Part shown: in pieces, positions 32,821 through 42,036 of the stretch
Layout: each line of letters begins with the position of its first letter
How positions within the stretch are numbered: the first letter of the stretch is position 1
Made by a program: the position numbers and the translations under genes
From: Mycolicibacterium aurum
GTDB lineage: Bacteria > Actinomycetota > Actinomycetes > Mycobacteriales > Mycobacteriaceae
Length of the DNA stretch: 64,000 nt
Assembly (NCBI GenBank): GCA_900078775.1
Contig: LT549889.1
Location: forward strand, 3,472,001-3,536,000
Direction: 5' to 3'
The notes under the pieces: model-generated
What the model was told of the DNA's origin: nothing
The model's database searches: none
What the model saw: only the letters and a program-made list of their open reading frames with translations

Positions 32821-34581
32821 TCACCCCAGCGCGCGTAGGAACTGTCCGGCCGCGTCCACCGCGGGCGCCGAACTGCCGGCGTCGCTGACGAACACCGCCA
32901 GCGCCAGATCGCCGCGGATCCCGACGAACCAGCCGTGCGCGTGGGTGTCGTCGATATATTCGGCGGTGCCGGTCTTGCCCAGCAGCCCGTCGATGTCCTG
33001 CAGCTGACTCGCGGTGCCGCCGGTGATGGTCTCGCGCATCATCGCCCGCACCTGTTCATCGACGCCGGCCGGCAGCGGCTCCGGGGTGCGGTCGGCCACG
33101 CCGGGTGCACCCGCCACGATGGCCGGGGCGGGCACCGAGCCGTTGGCCAATGCCGCGGCCACCAGCGCCATCCCGAACGGAGTGGCAGTCACCTTGCCCT
33201 GCCCGATACCCTCCTCCACCCGCAGCGCGGGGGTGTCGGCGACCGGCACCGAGCCGGTGACGGTGGTCATGCCCGGGGCGACGTAGTCGATGCCGAGCCC
33301 GAGCTGCGCGGCCGCCTTGGTCAGGCCGTCCGGCGGCAGGTCGACGGCGAGCCGGCCAATCGTGGTGTTGCAGGACCGCGCGAAGGCGGTGTGCAGCGGG
33401 ACATCGCCCAGCTCGAAGTTGTCGTCGTTGGGGATCTGGCGCCCCTCGATGTTCTCGGTGCCCGGACAGCCGACGATGCTGTCCGGGGTGACCTGCCCGG
33501 CCTGCAGCGCCGCGGACACCGTGACGGTCTTGAACGTCGAGCCCGGCGGGTACAGGCCGGTCAGCGCGATCGGGCCCTGGGCATCGGCGGGCGCGTTCTG
33601 CGCCACGGCCACCAGATTGCCGGTGGACGGCTGGATGGCCACCAGGGCGGCGGGGGTGGCCAGCGGGGCCAGCGCCGCCTCGGCGGACAGCTGCATGCCG
33701 ATGTCCAGCGTGCTGGAGATGTCCCCGACCGGTTCGGGGTCCTGCCCGGCGGCCCGTTTCGGCCCGGAGGCGGTATCCGCGGTCACCGCCCAGCCGACGG
33801 CTGCGTCGGTGCGCTGCTGCCACAGCTCGGTGAGCCCGGACAGCACCGGGGAGGTCAGCGCCCGGTCGGCGGCCAGCAACCGGGTCTGCGGACGGAGAGT
33901 GACGTACTCCAGCGCAGCGAGTTGCTCGCGGACCGGCGCCAGATCCTCCTCGCGCAGGGTGACGGCGGTGACCGGTTCACCGGCGGCCAGCTCGGCGGTC
34001 AGCGATTCGGCGGTGATCGTCGGCGCGACCGGATTGAGGAGGGCGGCAACGAGATTCACGTCCACACCGGGTGCGATGTCGACCAGGGTGACGATGTGCT
34101 GGGTGAGCAGATCCGCGCCGGTGCGGTCCAGCACCCGGGCCGCCGGTGCCGGGGCGAGGGTGCTGTAGGACAGTGGGCCCTGATCGAGACCGGGGGCGAC
34201 GGTGGCGGCATTCCACCGGACCGTCCAGTCGTCACCGTCGGCCGCTGCGGTGCCGTGTGACTCGTACATCCACGCGGTGTTCTTCTCCGGCCCGAACTTC
34301 CACGTCGCGGCGAGCGTGAACGTCGCGGCATCGTCCTGGCGGCGCACCTCGGACACCTCGAACCGCACGTCGGTGCCCAGGCTGGCGTAGAGACCGTCGA
34401 GCGTGCCGGTGGCCGCGTCCGGATCGCTGGTCAGCGCCGCCGCCGCAGCCGCGTCCCCGCGGTTGAGCGCGTCCGCGAACCCCTGCACGGTGGCGTTCAG
34501 CCGGTCTTCGGCGGCACTGCAGCCGGCGAGGATCAGGACGAGCGTGAGGAGGACGGCTGCGGTCGCGCGTAGGGAGCCCAC
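32821..34581 (-). CDS. Penicillin-binding lipoprotein (D,D-transpeptidase)
   Basis: 586 residues. A signal peptide ends in a lipobox (LVLILAGCS, Cys21). Residues about 25-145 form an NTF2-like MecA_N domain, followed by a dimerisation region and a transpeptidase domain with all three motifs: SxxK (STFK, Ser348), SxN (SCN, Ser403) and KTG (KTGTAEY, Lys536). It would cross-link peptidoglycan at the outer face of the membrane. The architecture matches mycobacterial PBP lipoproteins such as Rv2864c, but M. tuberculosis has no such gene between its DUF6542 and ispH genes, so this is lineage-specific. Beta-lactam binding is expected from the intact motifs. Confidence 0.93.
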   Translation of the reverse strand: MGSLRATAAVLLTLVLILAGCSAAEDRLNATVQGFADALNRGDAAAAAALTSDPDAATGTLDGLYASLGTDVRFEVSEVRRQDDAATFTLAATWKFGPEKNTAWMYESHGTAAADGDDWTVRWNAATVAPGLDQGPLSYSTLAPAPAARVLDRTGADLLTQHIVTLVDIAPGVDVNLVAALLNPVAPTITAESLTAELAAGEPVTAVTLREEDLAPVREQLAALEYVTLRPQTRLLAADRALTSPVLSGLTELWQQRTDAAVGWAVTADTASGPKRAAGQDPEPVGDISSTLDIGMQLSAEAALAPLATPAALVAIQPSTGNLVAVAQNAPADAQGPIALTGLYPPGSTFKTVTVSAALQAGQVTPDSIVGCPGTENIEGRQIPNDDNFELGDVPLHTAFARSCNTTIGRLAVDLPPDGLTKAAAQLGLGIDYVAPGMTTVTGSVPVADTPALRVEEGIGQGKVTATPFGMALVAAALANGSVPAPAIVAGAPGVADRTPEPLPAGVDEQVRAMMRETITGGTASQLQDIDGLLGKTGTAEYIDDTHAHGWFVGIRGDLALAVFVSDAGSSAPAVDAAGQFLRALG

Positions 34582-34599
34582 AGGGCTCGAACGTACCCG

Positions 34600-35601
34600 T
34601 CAGCCGCGCGGTGGACGGATCTCCCGCGGCAGCGCGAACACCAGCGTCTCGTTGGCGGTGGTCACCGGTTGCACGGTGCCGTAGCCGTATTCGGCGAGCC
34701 GGTCCAGCACCCCGCGCACCAGGATCTCGGGCACCGAGGCGCCGGAGGTGACGCCGACGGTGGTGACCCCGGAGAACCAGGCCGGGTCGATGTCGTCGGC
34801 GTAGTCCACCAGATAGGCGTGCTGCGAGCCGGCGTTCAGCGCCACCTCGACCAGACGCACCGAGTTCGAGGAGTTCTTGGAGCCGACCACGATCACCAGT
34901 TCGCACTCCGGCGCCATCGCCTTGACCGCGACCTGGCGGTTCTGGGTGGCGTAGCAGATGTCGTCGCTGGGCGGATCCTGCAGCGTCGGGAACTTCTCCC
35001 GCAGCCGGCGCACCGTCTCCATGGTCTCGTCGACGCTCAGCGTGGTCTGCGACAGCCAGATGACCTTGTCCGGGTCGCGGACGGTGACCTTGTCCACGGC
35101 GTCCGGGTTGTCCACGACCTGGACGTGGTCGGGCGCCTCACCGGCGGTCCCGACGACCTCCTCGTGGCCCTCGTGGCCGACGAGCAGGATGTCGTAATCG
35201 TCGCGGGCGAACCGCTTGGCCTCGTTGTGCACCTTGGTGACCAGCGGGCAGGTGGCGTCGATGGTCTGCAGATTGCGGGCGGCCGCCTCTTCGTGCACCC
35301 AGGGGGCGACACCGTGCGCGGAGAACACCACGATGGCACCCTCGGGCACCTCGTCGGTCTGCTCGACGAACACCGCACCGGCCTTGGCCAGGGTGTCCAC
35401 CACGTAGCGGTTGTGCACGATCTCGTGCCGCACGTAGATCGGGGCGCCGTGCTTCTCCAGTGCGCGTTCGACGGTCTCGACGGCCCGGTCCACACCGGCG
35501 CAGTAGCCGCGGGGCTCGGCGAGCAGGACGCGCTTGCCGGCAACGGGCGACGCCACCGAGCTCGTCGCGCCCGGGATTCCCATGTTGACGGTTGGTGGCA
35601 T
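34600..35601 (-). CDS. ispH: 4-hydroxy-3-methylbut-2-enyl diphosphate reductase
   Basis: 333 residues starting [12 protein letters not shown], matching the M. tuberculosis LytB2 start. It carries the three Cys of the [4Fe-4S] cluster ([21 protein letters not shown]) and the catalytic TSxAS-type loop (VTSGASVPE). IspH makes IPP and DMAPP, the last step of the MEP pathway. Position corresponds to Rv1110. It is divergent from the next gene with 52 bases between starts. Confidence 0.97.
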   Translation of the reverse strand: MPPTVNMGIPGATSSVASPVAGKRVLLAEPRGYCAGVDRAVETVERALEKHGAPIYVRHEIVHNRYVVDTLAKAGAVFVEQTDEVPEGAIVVFSAHGVAPWVHEEAAARNLQTIDATCPLVTKVHNEAKRFARDDYDILLVGHEGHEEVVGTAGEAPDHVQVVDNPDAVDKVTVRDPDKVIWLSQTTLSVDETMETVRRLREKFPTLQDPPSDDICYATQNRQVAVKAMAPECELVIVVGSKNSSNSVRLVEVALNAGSQHAYLVDYADDIDPAWFSGVTTVGVTSGASVPEILVRGVLDRLAEYGYGTVQPVTTANETLVFALPREIRPPRG

Positions 35602-35653
35602 GCATCAAGGGTACTTACCCGCACCGCGGCCGGGCCAGCCGTAGGCTGCACCC

Positions 35654-36277
35654 ATGTCAACTGCACCGTACGGAGTCCGACTGCTGGTGGGTGCGGCAGT
35701 CACCGCCCTGGACGAGACACGCAAGCTCCCGCAGACCATCCTGACCTACCCGATGACGATGGCCAGCCAGCTGGCCCATCTGGTGATGAAAGTGCAGCAG
35801 GACGTCGCCGACCTGGTCAACCGGGGTGACGAGGCGCTCGAGGAGCTGTTCCCGCCCAAGGACGAGCAGCCGGAGTGGGCCACCTTCGACGACGATCTGC
35901 CGGCCGACCCGTTCAGCAACCTGTCCTCCGGCGACGACCCGGCCTCCGACGACGGCGAGACCGCGACCGTGACGCGTCTCACCGGAGACAAGGTCGCCAG
36001 TCGCTCCGAAGGCCGCTTCGCACTCTTCAGCGAGGGTGAGGCGGCCGCCACCATCTCGGAGACCCCGGAGCCCGCCCCCGCCACCACCGGGTCGGCACCG
36101 GAGATCGTCGACGAGATCGGCTACGAGTCGCTGACGCTGGCGCAGCTGCGGGCCCGGCTGACCTCGCTGAAGGTCGCCGACCTGGAGGCGCTGCTGGCCT
36201 ATGAGGAGGCCAACAAGGCGCGCGCGCCGTTCCAGACGCTGCTCTCCAACAGGATCACCCGCGCGTCGGCCAAGTGA
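35654..36277 (+). CDS. Conserved mycobacterial protein, Rv1109c-like
   Basis: 207 residues, no known domain. The N-terminal third is amphipathic ([40 protein letters not shown]); the middle is acidic and low complexity; the C-terminus ends in a conserved helical pair ([40 protein letters not shown]) resembling a lipid droplet or phasin-like helix. It is upstream of xseA with a 4-base GTGA overlap, and corresponds to Rv1109c in order. Possibly linked to the lipid-inclusion surface; this is speculative. Confidence 0.85.
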   Translation: MSTAPYGVRLLVGAAVTALDETRKLPQTILTYPMTMASQLAHLVMKVQQDVADLVNRGDEALEELFPPKDEQPEWATFDDDLPADPFSNLSSGDDPASDDGETATVTRLTGDKVASRSEGRFALFSEGEAAATISETPEPAPATTGSAPEIVDEIGYESLTLAQLRARLTSLKVADLEALLAYEEANKARAPFQTLLSNRITRASAK

Positions 36278-37521
36278 GCGAACCCGGCCAATCCCCGGAG
36301 AACCCGTGGCCGGTGCGTGCCGTGGCCACCCGGGTGGCCAAGTGGATCGACCGGCTCGGCACGGTCTGGGTCGAGGGGCAGATCGCCCAGCTCAACGTGC
36401 GGCCCGGATCGTCGACCGCGTTCCTGGTGCTGCGTGACCCGGCCGCGGACATGTCGCTGTCGCTGACCTGCCCGCGCGACCTGGTGGTCAATGCGCCGGT
36501 GAAGCTCACCGAGGGCGTGCAGGTGATCGTCTTCGGCAAGCCGCAGTTCTACACCGGGCGGGGCAGTTTCTCGCTGCGGGTCAGCGATATCCGCGCGGTG
36601 GGCATCGGTGAACTGCTGGCCCGCATCGACCGGCTGCGCCGGCTGCTGGAGGCCGAGGGGCTGTTCGACCGCCGGCTGAAACGCCCGATCCCGTTCCTGC
36701 CCAACACCATCGGGCTGATCACCGGCCGCGCCTCGGCCGCCGAGCATGATGTGATGTCGATCGTGTCCAACCGGTGGCCGGCCGCGCATTTCGAGGTCCG
36801 CAACACCGCCGTGCAGGGGCCCAACGCCGTCGCCCAGATCGTGGAAGCGCTGGCGGCGCTGGACGCCGACGGCGGAGTCGACGTGATCATCCTGGCCCGC
36901 GGCGGGGGCAGCGTGGAGGATCTGCTGCCGTTCTCCGACGAGACGCTGTGCCGGGCCATCGCCGCCTGCCGCACCCCGGTGATCAGCGCCATCGGGCACG
37001 AACCGGACAACCCGATCTGTGATCTGGTGGCCGATCTGCGGGCGGCCACCCCCACCGATGCGGCCAAGCGGGTGGTCCCCGACGCCGCCGCCGAACAGGC
37101 CGGGGTCGATGATCTGCGGCGGCGCAGCGCGCAGGCCCTGCGCAACTGGGTCCGCCGCGAGCAGCACATCGTCGATCAGTTGCGGTCCCGCCCGGTGCTG
37201 GCCCGCCCGCTGCAGGCCCTCGACGCCCGCGCCGAGGAGATCCACCGGTCCCGGCGGACCGCGCGCCGCGACATCAGCCGGCTGATCGCCGCCGAGAGCG
37301 ACCGGCTGGAACACCTGTCCGCCCGGCTCACCACCCTCGGCCCGGCCGCCACGCTGGCCCGCGGGTACGCGGTGGTCCAGGTGCTGGAGGCCCAGCAGAC
37401 CGGCGCGGACCGGCCGATCCTGCGGTCGGTCGACGACGCCCCGGCGGGCACCCGGCTGCGGGTGCGCGTCTCCGACGGTGCCATCACCACGATCAGCGAG
37501 GGAACCGATGAAGCCCATTAG
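36274..37521 (+). CDS. xseA: Exodeoxyribonuclease VII large subunit
   Basis: 415 residues. N-terminal OB-fold ([20 protein letters not shown]) followed by the catalytic domain ([39 protein letters not shown]) and a long coiled coil with C-terminal [11 protein letters not shown]. It degrades single-stranded DNA with XseB. The GTG start overlaps the upstream stop by 4 bases, so coupled translation is likely. Confidence 0.96.
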   Translation: MSEPGQSPENPWPVRAVATRVAKWIDRLGTVWVEGQIAQLNVRPGSSTAFLVLRDPAADMSLSLTCPRDLVVNAPVKLTEGVQVIVFGKPQFYTGRGSFSLRVSDIRAVGIGELLARIDRLRRLLEAEGLFDRRLKRPIPFLPNTIGLITGRASAAEHDVMSIVSNRWPAAHFEVRNTAVQGPNAVAQIVEALAALDADGGVDVIILARGGGSVEDLLPFSDETLCRAIAACRTPVISAIGHEPDNPICDLVADLRAATPTDAAKRVVPDAAAEQAGVDDLRRRSAQALRNWVRREQHIVDQLRSRPVLARPLQALDARAEEIHRSRRTARRDISRLIAAESDRLEHLSARLTTLGPAATLARGYAVVQVLEAQQTGADRPILRSVDDAPAGTRLRVRVSDGAITTISEGTDEAH

Positions 37522-37720
37522 TCAAATGGGGTACGAAGAGGCACGCGACGAGCTGATCGAGGTGGTGCAGCAACTCGAGCACGGCGGACTGGACCTCGAC
37601 GCCTCCCTCAAACTCTGGGAAAGGGGCGAGGAACTGGCCAAACGGTGCGAGGAGCACCTGGCCGGGGCGCGCAAGAAGGTGGCCGACACGCTGGCCGCGG
37701 GTGAGTCCGCAGACGAGTGA
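37508..37720 (+). CDS. xseB: Exodeoxyribonuclease VII small subunit
   Basis: 70 residues, starting [16 protein letters not shown] inside the last codons of xseA (14-base overlap). The family signature ([21 protein letters not shown], then CEEHL) is complete. The partner of XseA; their coupling keeps the subunits balanced. An earlier in-frame start at 37478 exists but lies deeper in xseA and is not needed. Confidence 0.95.
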   Translation: MKPISQMGYEEARDELIEVVQQLEHGGLDLDASLKLWERGEELAKRCEEHLAGARKKVADTLAAGESADE

Positions 37721-37763
37721 CAACACCGAAGTCCTGACCTTTCGCCACAAAGGTCTTCAAAAC

Positions 37764-37777
37764 TGGAACACGTTTCA
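37764..37777 (+). promoter_or_regulatory. KstR-type operator in front of the 3-beta-HSD gene
   Basis: TGGAACACGTTTCA matches TNNAACNNGTTNNA at all fixed positions. A -10-like TACTCT (37780-37785) follows, placing a start of transcription at about the ATG (37792), so a leaderless message is likely. The orthologous M. tuberculosis gene Rv1106c is, to my knowledge, in the KstR regulon, which supports the call. Confidence 0.75.
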
Positions 37778-37791
37778 GTTACTCTCGGCAG

Positions 37792-38889
37792 ATGGCTGAC
37801 CCAACACAGCGCGCCGACCTGGGCCGCGTCCTGGTGACCGGAGGCTCCGGCTTCGTCGGCGCCAACCTGGTGACCACCCTGCTGGAGCGCGGTTTGGCGG
37901 TCCGCTCCTTCGACCGGGTGCCTTCCCCGCTGCCGGCCCACGCCGGACTGGAGACCGTCGTCGGCGACATCACCGACACCGCCGATGTGGCGGCCGCGGT
38001 CGAGGGTGTGGACACGATCATCCACACCGCGGCCATCATCGACCTGATGGGCGGCGCCTCGGTCACCGCCGAGTACCGCAAGCGCAGCTTCGACGTGAAC
38101 GTCGAGGGCACCAAGAACCTCGTGCACGCCGGGCAGGCCGCCGGGGTGCAACGGTTCGTCTACACCGCGTCCAACAGCGTGGTGATGGGCGGGCAGGACA
38201 TCCGCAATGGGGACGAGAACCTGCCCTACACAGGCCGTTTCAACGACCTGTACACCGAGACCAAGGTGGTCGCCGAGCAGTTCGTGCTGGAGCAGAACGG
38301 GGTGGCCGGGATGCTCACCTGCTCGATCCGGCCCAGCGGCATCTGGGGCCGCGGCGATCAGACGATGTTCCGCAAGGTGTTCGAGAACGTGCTGGCCGGG
38401 CACGTCAAGGTGCTGGTCGGCAACAAGAACATCAAGCTGGACAACTCCTACGTGCACAACCTGATCCACGGTTTCATCCTGGCCGCGGAGCACCTCGTAC
38501 CCGGCGGCACGGCACCGGGCCAGGCCTACTTCATCAACGACGGCGAACCGCTGAACATGTTCGAATTCGCCCGGCCGGTGGTCGCGGCCTGCGGGCGGAC
38601 GCTACCGCGGTTCCGGGTGTCCGGGAAGCTGGTGCACAAGGCGATGATGGGCTGGCAGTGGCTGCACTTCAAGTACGGCATCCGCGAGCCGCTGGTGGAA
38701 CCTCTTGCGGTGGAACGGCTTTACCTGAACAACTACTTCTCCATCGAGAAGGCCCGCCGCGACCTCGGCTACCGCCCGCTGTTCACCACCGGACAGGCCA
38801 TGGCCGAATGCCTGCCGTACTACACCGAACTGTTCCGGTCGATGGAATCCCAGGGCGCCGAACCGGTTGCCGCCACATCCCGGGGCTGA
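37792..38889 (+). CDS. hsd: 3-beta-hydroxysteroid dehydrogenase
   Basis: 365 residues, extended short-chain dehydrogenase fold: NAD-binding VLVTGGSGFVG (about 13-23), catalytic Tyr154 and Lys158 in YTETK, and a conserved C-terminal region (VERLYLNNYFSIEKARRDLG). It closely matches what I recall of Rv1106c, which oxidises 3-beta-hydroxyl of cholesterol/pregnenolone-type steroids and isomerises the double bond to give the 3-keto-4-ene product. It follows xseB after a 71-base gap holding the KstR operator. Confidence 0.92.
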   Translation: MADPTQRADLGRVLVTGGSGFVGANLVTTLLERGLAVRSFDRVPSPLPAHAGLETVVGDITDTADVAAAVEGVDTIIHTAAIIDLMGGASVTAEYRKRSFDVNVEGTKNLVHAGQAAGVQRFVYTASNSVVMGGQDIRNGDENLPYTGRFNDLYTETKVVAEQFVLEQNGVAGMLTCSIRPSGIWGRGDQTMFRKVFENVLAGHVKVLVGNKNIKLDNSYVHNLIHGFILAAEHLVPGGTAPGQAYFINDGEPLNMFEFARPVVAACGRTLPRFRVSGKLVHKAMMGWQWLHFKYGIREPLVEPLAVERLYLNNYFSIEKARRDLGYRPLFTTGQAMAECLPYYTELFRSMESQGAEPVAATSRG

Positions 38890-38899
38890 CCGCGACCCG

Positions 38900-39622
38900 A
38901 TGCCCACCTACCGAACGCTCGAGCACGGCGGCGCGCGGATCCGGTTTCTGGACTCCGGCGGCGATGACGCCGGCGCGCCGATCGTCTTCGTCCCCGGATT
39001 CACCTGTGTGGCAGAGGATTACGCCGAGATGCCGGCGCTACTCGCCCGGCGGACGGTGATCGTCGAGTTGCGCGGCCACGGCGGCAGCACGGCACCGGAC
39101 GGACCGTTCGACTCGGCGGCGATCGCCGGCGACATCGGCGCGGTGGTCGACGCCGTCACCGACGGCCCGGTGCATCTGATGACCTTCTCCCGCGGCACCA
39201 CCTACGCGCTGACATGGGCGCTGGCGCACCGGCATCGGGTGCGGTCGATCTCGATAGGCGATTACACCCCGGCCGAGATCAAGCTGACCGAGGAGGTGAT
39301 GCACGGCCTGCTCGACGGTCGCTGGCGCGGCACCCCGGTCACCGAGCGGGTCGACCGTGCCGCAGCGCTGGCGACCGTGCAGGCCGCGCAGCCGCGGTCC
39401 CTGTGGGAACCGTTGGCGAGCTGGCAGCCACCGCTGCTGGCGGTCCGCAGCCCGAACGCACCGGTGGTCGACGATGCGGCCTGGGGTCGGTACCGGCGGG
39501 AGTTCCCGCAGGCCGCGCTGCACGAGTTCGCCGACTCTCCGCACGACATCTTCCGGCCGGACCGGGCGCGGTACCCGCTGCTGGTCCGCGCGCTCATCGA
39601 CGCGGTCGACACCGGCCCCTAG
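38900..39622 (+). CDS. Alpha/beta hydrolase
   Basis: 240 residues. VPGFTCVAEDY gives the oxyanion region; the nucleophile is Ser97 in TFSRGTTYAL, an elbow lacking the first Gly; the catalytic His is in DSPHDIFR. The position after hsd, 11 bases on, suggests co-transcription and hence possible control by the KstR site, though it is not evidently a steroid enzyme. A hairpin follows the stop. Confidence 0.85.
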   Translation: MPTYRTLEHGGARIRFLDSGGDDAGAPIVFVPGFTCVAEDYAEMPALLARRTVIVELRGHGGSTAPDGPFDSAAIAGDIGAVVDAVTDGPVHLMTFSRGTTYALTWALAHRHRVRSISIGDYTPAEIKLTEEVMHGLLDGRWRGTPVTERVDRAAALATVQAAQPRSLWEPLASWQPPLLAVRSPNAPVVDDAAWGRYRREFPQAALHEFADSPHDIFRPDRARYPLLVRALIDAVDTGP

Positions 39623-39629
39623 AACTGGA

Positions 39630-39660
39630 CAAGGCCGGTGGCGCTGTAGCGCCCCGGCCT
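39630..39660 (+). terminator. Hairpin after the hsd-hydrolase unit
   Basis: A GC-rich inverted repeat, AGGCCGG-T-GGCGC pairing with GCGCC-C-CGGCCT around a TGTA loop, begins about 8 bases after the hydrolase stop. One internal mismatch. It converges toward the DUF5994 gene (39739). Confidence 0.6.
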
Positions 39661-39738
39661 CTGGCCTCCCGCGCGGCGTCTACAGAACCGGGGAAGCGTG
39701 AGCTCCACGGTACGGCACCGTTCCGCCGTTCACCAAAC

Positions 39739-40191
39739 TCAGCCGATCGCGCCGTCCGCGCTGACCCGCCCCGACGACAGCGCCCGCAGCATCCGGACAC
39801 TCACCGGATGTGTTGCGTCGGCGACCTTGTCGAGCAGGTCTGTAGCCCGGGCGGCGGTGGTCTCCGGCGGGATGATGTACAGCAGCGCGTTCCGCGCGTG
39901 GGTGCCCATGATGTAGATGGTGTCGCGGGCGACGAGCGAGTACTGCTCGACGGAGATGGCGGTACTCCCCCGGATCACGCGCGACGGCGCCGACGGGAAC
40001 AGGCTGGGGTCATAGAGCACCCGGCGCACCGCACCCAGGGTCAGGCCCATCACCGAGACCAGGTCCACCAATGCGGCGCGCAGGTGGTAGTCGGGTGGCC
40101 ACCAGGCGCCGTCCACGGTGCCGCGCCGATCGGAGTGTTCGCACAACGCGAGTCGGGCGGTCGATGAACAGTCGGTCGCGGCATTCGCCAT
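39739..40191 (-). CDS. DUF5994-like protein
   Basis: 150 residues, soluble, single domain. RRGTVDGAWWPPDYHLRAAL, then a region with VIRGSTAISVEQYSLVARDT, IYIMGTHARNALLYIIPPET and ATDLLDKVADATHPVSVRM matches DUF5994, an actinobacterial family of unknown function. It stands alone, minus strand, downstream of the PE-PPE gene. No signal peptide or membrane segment. Confidence 0.78.
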   Translation of the reverse strand: MANAATDCSSTARLALCEHSDRRGTVDGAWWPPDYHLRAALVDLVSVMGLTLGAVRRVLYDPSLFPSAPSRVIRGSTAISVEQYSLVARDTIYIMGTHARNALLYIIPPETTAARATDLLDKVADATHPVSVRMLRALSSGRVSADGAIG

Positions 40192-40347
40192 CGGCGATGC
40201 TCCCGTCGGTGTCAGAGCAATCGCAGACGGTAGCCGAAGAGTCGGAGACGCGAGGAACCTACGATGCCTCCAGGCTAGCCCCTCGGCCGCCCCGGCTCGC
40301 CGACGACGCCCGCCATGGACGCACGATTCGGCGCGCCAACGCGAAAG

Positions 40348-41799
40348 CTAGGCCGCGGCGGGGGTGTCCGTGGCCTTGTCGGCCTCCGTGGTGTCGTCCT
40401 CGGCCTCCGGGTCCTCGTCCCGGCCGCCGACGCCCCCGTCACGCTTCGTCTCCGGCTGCTGCGCCGCATCGGCGCCGTCGGGCTCGGCGAGCCCGAGTTC
40501 GGCGAGCCGCTCCGCCCGGCTGGGCTCCTCCCCGCCGTCGGTCAGGTCACCGTCGGTCAGGTCGCCGTCGGTCAGGTCGCCGCCCTCCGGCGCGACCGGC
40601 TCCTGCAGATCGGCCTGGGCGCCGAGGTCGACCTCGGCCTCCGGGTCCTCGTCCTGAAGATCCTCGACCCGGGTCTCCTCGGCGGCGGCCTCGTCGCCGG
40701 CCGGTGACTCCGAAGAGGCTGCGGCAGCGGTGAACTCGGGCGCCGGGGTATCGCCCCCGTCGGCGTCCTGGTCGATCTCGACCGGCGGGGAGATCGGGGC
40801 CTTCGGCGACTTCCACACCAGCCGGCCCTTCGACACATGCCAGCCCAGCTGCGGCGTCATGCTCGAGTAGCCCGCCGCGATCAGTGGCATCAACAGGGTG
40901 TTGAGCCGGTCCACCAGCCAGCCGGGCACGCCGAGTTGGCGCAGCGGCCGGGTGATGGGCAGGCTGGACTCCGGGATCATGTAGGTCGTGGTCCGGCCGC
41001 CGAGCGAGTTGACGTAGTCCGAGACCAACACCGCGTCCTCGATGCCCTTCTTGGCCGCCGAGGAATGGTCGTTGGTGCCGTTGACCGTGTACAGCGCGCC
41101 CATGACGGCGTTCATCACGGCGAGCGCGTTCCACGGGCGGTCCGGCGGGGCGGCCCAGCCGTCCCACTGGCCGTAGACGACGACGGTGTTGTAGCGGGTC
41201 TCGGGCACCGGCTTGAAGGTGACGCCGAGCAGCGGGACCCGCACGTTGCGGGCGTAGGTCTCGCCGAAGCCGCGGGTCTCGCCGCCGAAGACGTAGAACG
41301 TGATGCGGTCGGCGGGCAGCGCCTCGGAGTCCGGCAGGCTGTGCAGGTAGATGAGTTGGCGGTCGATGACCATGGTGCCCAGGCTGAGACCGACCACCGA
41401 GACGTTGTTGCCCTTGGCCAATTCGTCCAGGATCGTCGCGTGCAGCGCCTGCTGGCCCGCGGCCAGCGACTTGTCACCGCTGAGCGCGCCGACGCCCCAC
41501 AGCGTCCCGAGTTGGGCCGGGTAGTCCAGCGGCACCGGGGTCATACCCGGCAGCCAGTTGTCCCCCACCCGGTTCGCGTAGCCGAGCCAGCCGTCCTTGG
41601 TGAAACCGGCGCCGCCGAGGATCTGCGCGAAGCCCGGGAGCTCGCTGGGACGCGCACCGTTGATCCCGATGCGGGTGTCCCCGGCGTACGCGGTGGGGGC
41701 CGCGACCAGGAGCACGATGGCACTCAGCGCCGCGGCGAGCGCGCGCCACCGGCCCCGTGACAGCCGCAAACGCTCCGGAAGTACTTCCCCTCGCAACAT
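40348..41799 (-). CDS. Secreted PE-PPE domain serine hydrolase with acidic repeat tail
   Basis: 483 residues. A signal peptide (AALSAIVLLVAAPTAYAGD) precedes the PE-PPE domain, a serine alpha/beta hydrolase usually attached to PE or PPE leaders; here there is no PE or PPE leader, so export is by the general Sec route. The nucleophile is Ser139 in VGLSLGTMV; GYSSMTPQLG marks the C-terminal part of the domain. From about 365 on the tail is acidic and disordered, with three DLTDG units encoded by 15-bp tandem repeats. Related domains are esterases and trehalose-diacyl acyltransferases. An SD (GGGGAG) precedes the ATG. Confidence 0.85.
   Translation of the reverse strand: MLRGEVLPERLRLSRGRWRALAAALSAIVLLVAAPTAYAGDTRIGINGARPSELPGFAQILGGAGFTKDGWLGYANRVGDNWLPGMTPVPLDYPAQLGTLWGVGALSGDKSLAAGQQALHATILDELAKGNNVSVVGLSLGTMVIDRQLIYLHSLPDSEALPADRITFYVFGGETRGFGETYARNVRVPLLGVTFKPVPETRYNTVVVYGQWDGWAAPPDRPWNALAVMNAVMGALYTVNGTNDHSSAAKKGIEDAVLVSDYVNSLGGRTTTYMIPESSLPITRPLRQLGVPGWLVDRLNTLLMPLIAAGYSSMTPQLGWHVSKGRLVWKSPKAPISPPVEIDQDADGGDTPAPEFTAAAASSESPAGDEAAAEETRVEDLQDEDPEAEVDLGAQADLQEPVAPEGGDLTDGDLTDGDLTDGGEEPSRAERLAELGLAEPDGADAAQQPETKRDGGVGGRDEDPEAEDDTTEADKATDTPAAA
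40535..40579. repeat. Three 15-bp tandem repeats in the PE-PPE gene
   Basis: CCGTCGGTCAGGTCR occurs three times end to end, encoding DLTDG x3 on the minus strand. The array is likely to vary in copy number, changing the length of the acidic tail without frameshift. Confidence 0.8.
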
Positions 41800-42036
41800 T
41801 TCACTCCCCTTTGCGGGCGCTCGAAAACGTCAATACCAAGGGTCTGACGTGGCAGTTCGGTAACTGACGCTGACGTCAAGCTACAGCATCAGCAAACGCC
41901 ACGCGAGACTAAATTGCAACTTCGTCAATAATGGGCCGGCTCGCGAACGGGCCCACATCCGCCGATGACCTGAGCGCGGCGCCACTCGTTCGCTAGGGTC
42001 TGGAACACGTTCTAATTCGCCTCTGGAAGGTGGTCC
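41800..42036. promoter_or_regulatory. Divergent control region between PE-PPE and epimerase genes
   Basis: 237 bases. Near the PE-PPE start it contains repeated CTGACG/TGACGT sequences (41844-41878) including a perfect TGACGTCA palindrome at 41871-41878. The next stretch (about 41880-41935) is AT-rich, as in a promoter. At the other end lies the KstR-type site (42001-42014) and a GGAAGG ribosome-binding sequence for the epimerase. The regulator for the TGACG cluster is unknown. Confidence 0.5.
42001..42014 (+). promoter_or_regulatory. KstR-type operator in front of the epimerase/SDR operon
   Basis: TGGAACACGTTCTA matches TNNAACNNGTTNNA at all fixed positions and is the exact reverse complement of the site at 6175-6188. 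It lies 22 bases upstream of the ATG at 42037. Confidence 0.7.

Noticed and set aside
39623..39738. Small open frames after the hsd-linked hydrolase
   Set aside because: They are short, Arg/Pro-rich and overlap the hairpin; no ribosome-binding site or domain.
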